NCBI RefSeq assembly: GCF_007655135.1 | Contig: NC_045134.1 | Span: 18,934,568 to 18,998,567, forward strand | DNA length: 64,000 bases | Direction of reading: 5' to 3' | Source of the DNA: Punica granatum | Taxonomy: Eukaryota > Streptophyta > Magnoliopsida > Myrtales > Lythraceae | In this document: positions 11,351-22,600 of the stretch, one piece after another | Layout of the letters: the number at the start of each line of letters is the position of its first letter | Position numbering within the stretch: position 1 is the first letter of the stretch | Program-made: the position numbers and the translations under genes | Notes under the pieces: model-generated | The model's input: only the letters and a program-made list of their open reading frames with translations | Database searches by the model: none | What the model was told of the DNA's origin: nothing

Positions 11351-11647
11351 GGCCTAGTGGTTTCTAATTTACTCTGTTCAGGCACTGAATATATATAGTG
11401 GAGAATAGGTGTATCTGATATGATAATTGGTGACTATAAGCAGAAAATTCAGCCATAGATGCATTTATTGCCGGCCATAATTTCAATTGGACAACATAAG
11501 TGAATTAAACTTTTTTTTCTCATTGAGAATCCCTTGGCTGGCTAAATAATTTTGAGGAATATGCATATGCAAGACAATATATTCAATAGAGATACAGCAG
11601 TTTGAGCTAACTCGATCCATATGCATCTCTTCCATTTTTAGAGCTAG
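11351..11647. other. Intergenic between GLR remnant and VPE
   Basis: AT-rich, without coding signal. It may hold a GLR intron remnant and the VPE 3' flank. Confidence 0.45.
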
Positions 11648-12285
11648 CTAGGAACAAGCTTTAGTCGAGGCCCATGTTAATTGATCTTGGTTTATTCCTG
11701 CATTGCACATGTTGGCCATCACTCGACTGTACTTCCTCCCGTAATGAGTCAACGCTCCACAACGCTCTTCGTAGGTCCTCAACTGCAGGCATGCATGAAT
11801 GCGTATGAATTAGCTATACATACATAAATACATACAACCATATTAATTAACTAGATGGCTGGCTGTAGTGTGAATATCGCCTCATGATTTCTCAGAATAT
11901 AGTATATACACGTAAGCAAATAATTCTTGTAACATATGTTAATCATCTCTTAATATATAAATTACTGACTTACCATCGACTTGAAGCACTCCCAATCATC
12001 GACGAGAGGCTCCCCCTCACGTTCAGGTAGGACGACGCTTGACAGTCCAGCTGCTACATCCTTTTCACTGAGCAATAGCTTTGCAATCTTGCCTATCTTG
12101 CGATCCACTTCCTCCCGGTAGAGCAATTCATCCCGCAGCCTCTTTTCTGCTTCCAACTGCTCCAGAGAGCCATCCGGCACTTTTTGAACCTGGAAAATTA
12201 TCATATAATAACTAACGTTTATATATATAAACCGACCAGTGATCGGTTAGCTTGATCATAGAATTTTTTAACTAACGTAAGCATG

Positions 12286-12322
<37 letters not shown>

Positions 12323-13146
12323 CGTACGTGGTTAAATTATAAACCTTGTTCCTGAGGTAAGCGAGTTTGGCATCTCGTTGGTCGATGACCAGTCCTCCGG
12401 ATGAAGAAGAGTAGGGCTTCGTCTGAGTGGACGCGCTGAGATTATGATCCGGATAGTTTGGACCCATGAATAGTGACCGAAATAGATTGTTGAGACTTAT
12501 ATCACCGTATTGCATGACATGCGATGTATTTGTCCTCTTCTTCACCTGTAGTGCCCCATACAAACACACACACATATATATAATTATTATATTATAACAT
12601 AGGAGATAATTAATATATTTTGATCATCATTTAATGAGTATATGTAGAATGATATCAATATATAGTACGTACCCTCTCATACTGTTGCCTCAAAGTCTCC
12701 TTGCGTGGGTCGTGCACATCGCTGCCCATATGTATATATACATACAGATCAGTGCATGATCAATAATAATATCTCCATATGTATGTATATATGTATGTAT
12801 ATATATTATATAAAGATGTACCTGTCCTCGAGCCAAGCGACGCTGTAAAAGTCACCCAAGCAAGTGGCGTAATAGTCAGGGGAGCCGGGGGGAGCAGATT
12901 GATGAGATTGGTCATCATCATCACTATCATCCTCGCCTGGGCAATAACAAGCCCAGCTAAGCTCGTCAGGCTTCGACGCGGTGGTCGTGTACACACTCAC
13001 ATCATCAGGGAGCAACCCATTGACAATGCTCCCGGACTCGCATGCCGCTATATACATCACCATCCTTTTGTACCCTTTCATCCCGTGCTTCTTCTTCAGC
13101 ACCTCTATCAGGTCGATCGCGTACACGACATCCCCGACTGGCATTG
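11648..13146 (-). CDS. Vacuolar processing enzyme (legumain), 3' exons only
   Basis: VPEs are asparaginyl cysteine proteases (family C13) of the vacuole that mature storage and defence proteins. Five exons are readable in one open frame with GT-AG junctions: 13146-12822, 12721-12673, 12545-12345, 12189-11974 and 11782-11648, about 307 residues ending in TAG. The first exon holds the catalytic cysteine in A-C-E-S-G-S-I and then Y-C-P-G-E. Later exons carry [14 protein letters not shown] and the C-terminal prodomain cysteines. The upstream exons, including the catalytic histidine and signal peptide, are not found before the viral DNA at 13888. It is therefore 5'-truncated, or its 5' exons lie beyond the inserted block. 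Introns carry AT microsatellites. Confidence 0.9.
12286..12318. repeat. (AT)n microsatellite in a VPE intron
   Basis: About 15 uninterrupted AT dinucleotides lie between two VPE exons. Confidence 0.9.
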
Positions 13147-13887
13147 CTGCACGTATGTATATATACATTCTAATTATTAATTATCAAATTCGTATCAATT
13201 ATTGAGATGTTTATTAATTTGATGATCTTATCGTATTAATTGAATTGTTGTGCCTGTAATATCTATATCTTAGATAAAGTTGACCGCAGTGTAATAGATA
13301 GTAGCATAAGAGTAAATATATATATACACATAGGATTAAATAAAATAAAATTAATAAATGCACATAATTAATAGTTTATAGATAAAATTAATAATAATTT
13401 CAGTATAAAGACATAATTATATTTGGACGCGTGAAATATTTTAATTTTAATATAGCCTCAAAACTTATAGTAATTACGAATTATCTTCAAAACATGCAAC
13501 ATACGAACTTTTGACCGAATTGGAGAAATAATAATTTTGAAAAGATGCATCACTACTCCTTCTCAATTATAGTAGTAATTTATGAATAAATCGTAATTTC
13601 ATAAAATATTTGGATATAATTATTAGATATTATATGCTATAGAAAAATTATTTATTAAAATTTTAAAATTTAACTATAAATAATAATTAGACTTTGAATT
13701 AGGTAAATATAATTATATTTGTACTAAAAATTTTGTCCAATGCACGAGTCAAAAAACCTAGTATGGATATATATGTTTATATCTGAAGATTTTTCCACTA
13801 CCGACAAAGTGTGTACCTCGTACACATCCATTAATTAATTATTGTATGATATATACTGCAAAAAGCATATATATATATATATGTATA
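13147..13887. other. AT-rich DNA, probable VPE intron, ending in (TA)n
   Basis: No exon of the missing VPE N-terminus is readable here. A splice acceptor (TGCAG) borders the exon at 13146, so this is probably intron. It ends in the tract 13867-13887, mostly (TA)n, directly against the viral sequence. Confidence 0.6.
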
Positions 13888-14766
13888 GGTGTTAATGGTA
13901 TCAGAGCCAAGTGTAGGTGGGGAAGGGATGTATATTCCGTTAAGATGTTCGTGTCCGGTAGAACTCGTAGGTCATAACATCTAGGACCGCCTTCATGGCT
14001 GGTAGAAATTCATGTAGCGTTCTCCCAATAGTGTATTCTTGCATATCCTATACAATGAACTGAAGCTGGTAAGCAGGATAGGAAGGAGGCATAGATCACC
14101 GTCTCTTTAGGTTTCTGGATCCAACCACAATGAACAGATGCTCACAAAAGAAGTAGTGCAATAGGCTCTAATGTCCATCCAGTCGCTCTAATGGACCCTA
14201 CACATTCACCGTTCGTAGGAACCCGGGGGGAAGTCCTAAGGTGTCCCCGTCTTGTAAGTCCCGACGGTTAGGGCAGTTTTCAGGGGAAAAATTGGAACGA
14301 ATCCCGGTAGTGTTATGAACACCGTCTAAGTAGATGGAGGTTATCGACTGGAGTAGAGTTATCCTTTGCATTACCGTTCGTAGAGGTACAGCAGTTGGGG
14401 TATGAATCTATATAGATCTCTCAAAGAGTAAGTGAGTTTTCCGAATTTGTCTTACTACTATTATTGTTAAAACCAGGAACAGCAGTTGGTTAGGGATATG
14501 CTAGAATCTGCAGGGAAACACTGTGTGAGGAATCTGCCGCTCATCCAGGTAAGTCTTAGATCTTGATCTTGAGAGAAGCCGGGTAGGAGTATCTGATACG
14601 GTATAGCATCTCTGAACTACCTCCTAGGCTAATGGTTCTATTTATATCCGTAGAGCTTTCGTCTAGGATGAATATGGAATACCGCAAGGATAGGGAACTG
14701 ATATGCAAAAGTATAGAAAGTCTTGATAAATGTCTGATAGACTGGAAGGTTTATTGCTTTTAAAAT
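13888..14766 (+). promoter_or_regulatory. Pararetroviral leader of component A
   Basis: About 870 bp without a long ORF, nearly identical to 43774-44645 upstream of component B; by eye only about half a dozen differences are visible. It contains several short upstream ORFs, as caulimovirid leaders do. It begins with the primer site and ends at the polyprotein ATG 14767. No promoter lies upstream of it in this copy. Confidence 0.85.
13896..13908 (+). other. Primer binding site, component A
   Basis: TGGTATCAGAGCC is complementary to the 3' end of plant initiator tRNA-Met and marks the start of minus-strand synthesis. The bases to its left match the first primer site of the right-hand copy (43554), and those to its right match the second (43776). 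Confidence 0.9.
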
Positions 14767-17724
14767 ATGGGTCTTTTTAAAAATCTTCCTCCATATGCAT
14801 GCGTAGGTTCTCATCACACAATCGATAATCATTCTATCCACAGAAGAAATACTTTTAAGGATAGAATAAACCAAAAATTAGCTAAATGTAGATCTCAGAT
14901 AGCACTGTCTGTGTCGGGTGTCCCTAGGGAAGACACAGTAGTCAAGAAATTTGAGATAGATAACGATAAGCTTAGGAGTGATTTCCTAGCACCCCATAAT
15001 AACCATAAGAGGAGATGGCTCCATGAGACATTCTCCGAAGAATATACCAAATCTCATATCAGGGTAGAATGGACAGCATTCGTGCTAAAAAACTCCAACA
15101 ATATCCTATTTTGGGATTGGTTTGAAAATCATTTTGCACCTAAAAGAATGGTATGTGTAACTCAGAAAACCATAAAGTGGGATCTTGCAAATGCAGACCC
15201 GGTTGAGTCGACACATCCACCTTTAGGAACCATAAAAATAACCCATCAAAAAGCAGAGGTCAAGGCCTCTCCCTTCAAAGTAAAAGTGGACGATTCACTG
15301 GAACCCAAAGATATTAAAAACATCTTTGAACAAAATAATTTCACAAACCAGTGTCTCCACACCATAGGTTTACAATTGGATAGGATAGAACAAGAAGTCA
15401 CTAAGCCTGTTGTTAACCAGGTAGGGACCTCTAGTCGTTCGAGCCAATTAAAACCTGTACCCATAGAGTCTCTCAAAAAACCTCCTTTTAAACCTCATGA
15501 AATTCCTATCTCTAGGAAACAAGAGTTTAGGCAGGAAATAGAGAGAAGATTGAAATCCATAAATCTCCAGGAAAATTCCCCATCCATAAGCTTGCAAAAA
15601 ATGGTCATCCCGGAAACTCCTCTTTCAGAAAAAGAGCCAGGAACCCCATTAAGAGCAACGAAAATCAAGACACAAGAGTCTGTGGGCTCGAATGTCGTCA
15701 ACGCCATCCATAATTCCGGAGATTTAGAAGCCTTAGTGTGGAAGGAACCCCAAAAACCCTACTACACTACCATAAGTGCACCAGACCTAGTTTTGGAAGA
15801 AAAACCAAACATTGTCCAGAATAGGTATAGTGCCAATGCCATCTATGAGTGGAACATAGACGGGCAGTCTGAATATAACATTCTGAGTGTCTTACAGCAA
15901 ATGACGATGGTGTGAAATGCTTACAAGACCCAGACCCGATTGTCGGACCCATCCATAGCACACATGCTCATAGCAGGGTTCACAGGCCAATTAAAGGGAT
16001 GGTGGGACAACTACCTTTCTCCCTTTCAACAAAATGAAATCCTGACCAGCGTCAAGACAGATGAATCTGGTGAGATCATCTGGGATGCTAACAACGAAGA
16101 CATCCCTGACGCCGTAGCAACTCTAGTCTTTGCCATCTCCCAACATTTCGTAGGAGACCCCTCTCACCTCAAAGATAAAAACCTAGAGCTGCTGTCAAAC
16201 CTAAAATGCAAAAGGCTGTCTGATTTCAGACAGTACAAAGATACCTTTCTCACTAGGGTCATGTCTAGGGAGGATTGTAACCAGCCGTTTTGGAAAGAAA
16301 AATTCTTAGCAGGTCTGCCAACCTTGTTAGGAGAACAAGTCCGAAACGAAATCAAAACCATAAATCATGGCCAGATACCTTACAAAGAACTGAGTTATGG
16401 AGAGCTCATCAGCTTCATCCATAAGGAAGGTATCCAAATGTGTACTCAGCACAGACTCCAAAAACAATTGAAAATAGAGAAGGCCCAGACCAAGAAAGAG
16501 CTTGGCAGCTTCTGCCAACAATTCGATCCCTCTTTCCAGGTCGAGAAAAAGGTCGATAAAACCATAACCTGCAGTGGGGACTGCAGCAGAAAACATAAGC
16601 CCAAACATTTCCATAAAAAATCTAGGATTCCCTCAAAACCACATGTCACTGATAAGGAAAAGAGAAAATCCATCTCCCCCTTTAAGTGTTTCAGGTGCGG
16701 GAAAACTGGCCATACCCAGAGGTATTGTTACCTCAACAAAAAGATTCATCAACTGGCAATTGATGATGACATAAAAGACCAAATCTGCAATCTGTTAACA
16801 GAGTTATCCGACTCTGAAACGGACTTCTCGACTGCCAGCGAGGAGAGTTTGCAGATGGATGAACTTGACTGGTCGACTGATGAACAGTCGTCAGAGTCAA
16901 AATCGATAAATGTCTTAACTAGGGACCAAGAATTCCTGCTTGAGATAGCGGGAGAAATCCAAAACCCTTTGTTAAGAACACAATATCTTGATAAGTTAAA
17001 TCAGGGCACTCTCGAAGGCGAGATCAAAACCCCTAATTATAACTTATCAGAGATCCTCAAAAGGCATGGCAAAAAACGAGCTCACATAACCTCGTTTGAT
17101 GCCCAGAAAGAAATCGATAATCTCAGGAGTGAGCTTGCTTGTATCAAGTTTGAACAGCAGCAGCACTCCACCATAATCGGACGTCTGGAAGAGTTTTTTG
17201 CAGAGGCAGGAAGCTCTAGACAAGTCCTTATGACCCAGGACAAAAACCCAGAGGACACTCTGGCCCTGGACCAACCCAAAAATGACCAGCAGAACGCCTT
17301 AACCATGATAGGAGAACCTTCTCCTAACAGGTGGTTGATCAAAATTAAGCTTGTCATAAACCATAATTTGTTTATTAATGCAACTGCTCTGTTTGACAAA
17401 GGTGCAGACGAAAATTGCATTCGCGAACAACTCATTCCTATCAGATTCTATGAAAAAACAACTGAATCACTTTCTTCGGTCAGTGGTACTAAGCTCGACA
17501 TCCAGCATAAGTTGAGCGAGGTAGAAGTTGAACAAAATAGAGTCCGATACAAAACATCATTCCTCCTAGTAAAAAACCTTCATCATGAGGTCATCCTAGG
17601 AACCCCATTCATCCAGCTTTTAAAACCGTTTCTTGTCACAGCATCTGGCATTGAAACGCACAGGCTTGGAAACAAAATAAAATTCTGTTTTGTCTCTGAC
17701 AAATGCATTTACAAGATAGACTGA
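14767..17724 (+). pseudogene. Component A coat protein/protease polyprotein
   Basis: One reading frame of about 985 codons is split by an in-frame TGA at 15913-15915. The first part (382 codons) contains a segment around N-I-L-F-W-D-W-F near 15097-15122 that is also present in the component B polyprotein. After the stop comes a caulimovirid coat-protein region with G-W-W-D-N-Y-L near 16000, then a basic stretch, a CCHC zinc knuckle at 16687-16728 and an acidic Ser/Glu-rich tail. A retropepsin-like domain covers about 17320-17690. Its active-site triplet reads D-K-G at 17395-17403, whereas component B has D-T-G, so the protease is probably inactive. No movement protein or polymerase domain is present. 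Confidence 0.85.
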
Positions 17725-18092
17725 TGTATTTGGCGCAGGAAATGGCCGTGGAATCTGCTCAAGAGTGGTTACACCATTGGCTGTTAGAACTGTGGCAAGA
17801 CGAAAGTCTTGAGAAAATCCAAAAGGACATACAGGACGGGGAAACAGACTCTATGGATCGTATATTCACTACATACATCCACAAAATCTGTGCCCTCATC
17901 GATCATCCTGTATCCCATGTGTTGTGTGCATATTTTAACAAGCATTGCAAAGAGATCCCTCGATGCAATACAAAACCTTGTTTTCAGCACATCAACTCCA
18001 CTTTAAAAACCCGGGAAGACTATGAGCTATTCATAGGACACCTGGCTTTACAGGCTCCTGTAAGAGTCCATTTAAATATTAATCTGCCATGA
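17703..18092 (+). CDS. Component A small ORF, unknown function
   Basis: An open frame of 129 codons overlaps the end of the polyprotein by 22 bases. An internal ATG near 17742 could also start it. The product is rich in Trp, His and Cys but shows no motif that I recognise. It is followed 10 bases later by the next ORF, an arrangement typical of compact viral genomes. The A' copy keeps only its last 26 bases or so. Confidence 0.5.
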   Translation: MHLQDRLMYLAQEMAVESAQEWLHHWLLELWQDESLEKIQKDIQDGETDSMDRIFTTYIHKICALIDHPVSHVLCAYFNKHCKEIPRCNTKPCFQHINSTLKTREDYELFIGHLALQAPVRVHLNINLP

Positions 18093-18102
18093 CCATTGTT
18101 TC

Positions 18103-19693
18103 ATGTTGTCTACATACAGGAACATGGATCTCCCCTGGTTTGACCAGCACGATAAAAGTTCCTCCTCGAGGAACAAAACCCATAAACATCAGGATCTGCC
18201 TCCAAAAAAGCGATTCTGCATAAAGACCAGCCTCACGGCTTGGCGGCCTGATCACAGGCAACAACTCATCTTGGATGATTTATGGTCTTCCGTAAAAAAT
18301 CCTCAAAAGGGTGAGGAATCCATAAACGCATTGGTTCTCCACATGGAGGAACAAAGCAACAGCAAAGCGTCCTTGCAGCAGGAACTTTGCCTGAAAATCG
18401 ATTCGCTGCAACAAGAGCTATCCCTCCAAAAAGCTCAGACTCAAGCTTTCCTCCAAGACAGGTTAGTAGAGTTCGATAATTTCACAGAGCACTTTGCAGA
18501 AATGCAAAGAGAAAATCATGCTCTATCGAAAAATTGAAAAAGAGCGAAAAAAGGAGAGGTATTCTGGAAAAAGAAAATGAAGGCTTCAAAAAAGAAATAG
18601 ATAGCCTCTGTGCGGAAAGAATAGAAGTCTTAGAGTTTTCTGAGTCCTGCCTCAGAGAAAAAGACGCTCTTGATGATGAAAATAAAAAATTAAAGCAGGA
18701 ATTGGAGTCCATATCAACTCCATCAATGAATCAGTCTGTGGTTCCCCCCATCGGAAACCGGACTGAAAAACTGTTTTGGGAAAAGCCCATTGAAGTAACT
18801 CTCAGTGGCGTCTTCCCCCGAGCAGGAGAAATCCTGTTCCTTTCAAAACTTCCTGAGGATATCGTCTTAAAAATTTCTGAGACAAGTCTCCAGGATTTTA
18901 CTACAACCACCATTTCCTTTTTCAAAAAACTCCTTCATTTCTGTGCATGTTCACAAAAAGGAATTGACGGATGGTTTTGGAATTGGGAAAGAAAAAACCA
19001 TTTTCAAAATGATTTTCCAAAACCCTGTGACCAACACGAGGAAGATGATGATTTTGAAAGAACTGACATCCTACTCATGAACGGTTGCAGGCATATCCTG
19101 GAATTCTCTATCCCCAGGATAAGTTTTTATGTTTTCCCATTAAAAGATAAATTTTATAAACACCATTTCGATTTTTGTGATCTCCTAAAATATGGAGTTC
19201 TCAAATCCATAATTCTGAGACCAGAGGATGAACATCGACCAGAGGACCAGTCTCTTTTTGGAGATAATGCTTGGGGATTAATCAAAAAGTCCCTACATCG
19301 ATCGTCCAGCCTCTTCATCAGCATCGAATCCACTCCACCGGAATGGATCTCCCCCATAAAAGTTCAACTTGCTATCCATTACATTTTTATCTCTCCGGTA
19401 AGTTCGAGGAGCATTCTCACTCCGGAGGTAAAGTTCTGGCCAGCAGATGGACCGATAACCAACCAGATCAGCGACTGGCGAGCCTGGTTCAGGTAAACGA
19501 ATGGCACTGGCGTAAATACCCAGAGCATGTTCTCCAGTTCTCAGGTAACTGCCAAAGAGTTTTCCTGCATATCTCTCTCATCGACTTACCAGCACAACCA
19601 GGGTTCAGCACAAGACATGCTTTCCTGATTGACAGGTTCGAAGAGGAGTTCTTGCTAGAAGCTCAGCGTGATCATCGCCAATACGGCATCTGA
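18103..19693 (+). pseudogene. Component A downstream ORF, coiled coil, broken
   Basis: The first 144 codons (18103-18537) are basic, then strongly coiled-coil (L-Q-Q-E-L repeats); the frame then breaks near 18530. The coiled coil and a globular region rich in Phe and Trp continue at 18534-19496, and the end is read in another frame to 19693. Against the second copy at 41276-42867 the breaks lie at different places. The TGA stop at 19691-19693 is created by the junction with the LTR. The product matches no family I recognise; florendoviruses are reported to carry a second ORF of unknown function. Confidence 0.65.
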
Positions 19694-22600
19694 CTGTTTG
19701 TGCAGTTTTCTTGCAGATCGGGTCGATCCGGGACTCTTTTCGGAAAACGACCACCACAGCCACCTCCAGAGGTGAGTTAGCAGTCGGGAGCCGTTGGCCT
19801 TGCTCAAAAATTCCATCGGGAACCTCCGTGGCAACGTCCGACCCGACTGGTGCCAGACGGGTCCGAATTTCCAGACGTACTCTGTTTTCCGTGAATTTGC
19901 AGGGCTGTACGGGTCGACCCGATAACTCTGGGACCAAACGACCACCACAGTCACCTCCGGGGGTCAGTTAGGAGTCAGGAGCCACTGACCTTGCCTCAAA
20001 ATTCCATCGGGAGCCTCCGTGGCGACGTCCGACCCGACTTGTGCCAGTCGGGTCTGTCCAATATTTCAGCCGGGTCTGTTTGATGCCATTCGGGTCTGTT
20101 CAACGGAAAACAGCTCAAAACCGACCCATCAACGGTCCAACCCGACTCTTGAAGGTCCCATCCCGCATCTCGGGACTAGTTGGAGCTCTCGGGTGACCAG
20201 CGTCCGTCACCGAGCGTCACCGAGCGTAGCCAGTGCTCGTCATCCAGCGCCACCAGCGCCCATCACCAGCACACCCGCGCCCGTCACCGCGCCCACGCAC
20301 CCCGTGCTCGTCATCCAGCGCCACCCGCGCCCGTCACCCTCGCACGCCCGTCTCGTCATCCAGCGCCACCCGCGCCCATCACCAGCACACCCGCGCCCGT
20401 CACCCGCGCACGGCCCGTGCTCGTCATCCAGCGCCACCCGCGCCCTTCACCAGCACACCCGTGCCCGCCACCCGCGCGCACTCCGTGCTCCTCATCCAGC
20501 GCCACCCGCGCCCTTCACCAGCACACCCGTGCCCGTCACCCGCGCACTCCCGTGCTCATCATCCAGCGCCACCCGCGCCCGTCACCCGCGCATCCCTGTG
20601 CTCGTCATCCAGCGCCACCCGCGCCCATCACCAGCACACCCGTGCCGGTCACCCGCGCACGCCCGTGCTCGTCATCCAGCGACACCCGCGCCCATCACCG
20701 CGCCACCCGCGCCCTTCACACAGCACACCCGTGCCCGTCACCCGCGCACGCCCGTGCTCGTCATCCAGCGCCACCCGCGCCCATCACCAGCACACCCGCG
20801 CCCGTCACCCGCACGCCCGTGCTCGTCATCCAGCGCCCACCCGCGCCTCACCAGCACACCCGTGCCCGCCACCCGCCACCGCACCCCCGCTCCCGTGCTC
20901 CTCATCCAGCGCCACCCGCGCCCTTCACCAGCACACCCGTGCCCGTCACCCGCGCACTCCCGTGCTCATCATCCACGCCACCCGCGCCCGTCACCCCCCG
21001 CGCATCCTGTGCTCGTCATCCAGCGCCACCCGCGCCCATCACCAGCACACCCGTGCCGGTCACCCGCGCACGCCCGTGCTCGTCATCCAGCGCCACCCGC
21101 GCCCATCACCAGCACACCCGCGCCGGTCACCCGCGCACGCCCGTGCTCGTCATCCAGCGCCACCCGCGCCCATCACCAGCACACCCGCGCCCGTCACCCG
21201 CGCACGCCCGTGCTCGTCATCCAGCGCCACCCGCCCCTTCACCAGCACACCCACCCGTGCCCGTCACCCGCGCACCCCTGTGCTCGTCATCCAGCGCCAC
21301 CCTCGCCCATCACCAGCACACCCTTGCCGGTCACCCGCGCACGCCCGTGCTCGGCACCAGCGCCACCCGCGCCCCTTCACCAGCCACCCTGCTCATCATC
21401 CAGCGCCACCCGCGGCCCGTCACCCGCGCATCCCTGTGCTCGTCATCCAGCGCCACCACCCGCGCCCATCACCAGCACACCCCGCGCCCGTCACCCGCGC
21501 ACGCCCGTGCTCGTCATCCAGCGCCACCCGCGCCCTTCACCAGCACACCCGTGCCCGCCACCCGCGCACTCCCGTGCTCCTCATCCACACCCGCGCCCTT
21601 CACCAGCACACCCGTGCCCGTCACCCGCGCACTCCGTGCTCATCATCCAGCGCCACCCGCGCCCGTCACCCGCGCATCCCTGTGCTCGTCATCCCGCGCC
21701 ACCCGCGCCCATCACCAGCACACCCGTGCCGGTCACCCGCGCACGCCCGTGCTCGTCATCCAGCGACACCCGCGCCATCACCAGCGCCACCCGCGCCCTT
21801 CACCAGCACACCCGTGCCCGTCACCCCGCACGCCCGTGCTCGTCATCCAGCGCCACCCGCGCGCATCACCAGCACACCCGCGCCCCGTCACCCGCGCCAC
21901 GCCCGTGCTCGTCATCCAGCGCCACCCGCGCCCTTCACCAGCACACCCGTGCCCGCCACCCGCGCACGCCCGTGCTCCTCATCCCGCCACCCCACCCGCG
22001 CTTCACCAGCACACCCTTGCCCGTCACCGCGCCTCCCGTGCTCATCATCCAGCGCCACCCGCGCCCGTCACCCGCGCATCCCTGTGCTCGTCATCCAGCG
22101 CCACCCGCGCCCATCACCAGCACACCCGTGCCGGTCACCCGCGCACGCCCGTGCTGCTCGTCATCCAGCGCCACCCGCGCCCATCACCAGCACACCCGCG
22201 CCGGTCACCCGCTCACGCCCGCCCTTGCTCGTCATCCAGCGCCACCCGCGCCCATCACCCTCACCAGCACACCCGCGCCCGTCACCCGCGCACGCCCGTG
22301 CTCGTCATCCAGCGCCACCCGCGCCCTTCACCAGCACACCCGTGCCCGTCACCGCCCGCACCCCTGTGCTCGTCATCCAGCGCCACCCTCGCCCCTCACC
22401 ACCCTCACACCCTTGCCGTTCACCCGCGCACGCCCGTGCTCGGCACCAGCGCCACCCGCGCCCTCACCAGCACAACCGTGCTCATCATCCAGCGCCACCC
22501 GCGCCCGTCACCCGCGCATCCCTGTGCTCGTCATCCAGCGCCACCCGCGCCCATCACCAGCACACCCGCGCCCGTCACCCGCGCACGCCCCGTGCTCGTC

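Larger units (their letters stand above)
13888..19691 (+). mobile_element. Endogenous pararetrovirus, component A (copy 1)
   Basis: This is a fossil Caulimoviridae genome segment: a leader with a tRNA-Met primer site, a coat-protein/protease polyprotein, and two further ORFs. It has no movement protein, reverse transcriptase or RNase H, which are found on component B at 44646-48227. Its leader matches that of component B at about 99%. The left edge abuts a (TA)n tract and the right edge is a deletion junction with a retrotransposon LTR at 19689-19691. Florendoviruses are described as widespread in angiosperm genomes, sometimes with bipartite genomes and TA-rich insertion sites, which fits. 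All long ORFs carry breaks. Confidence 0.85.

Noticed and set aside
16327..16614. Minus-strand ORFs opposite the viral polyproteins
   Set aside because: They are shadows of the coat-protein and polymerase frames with no family features.
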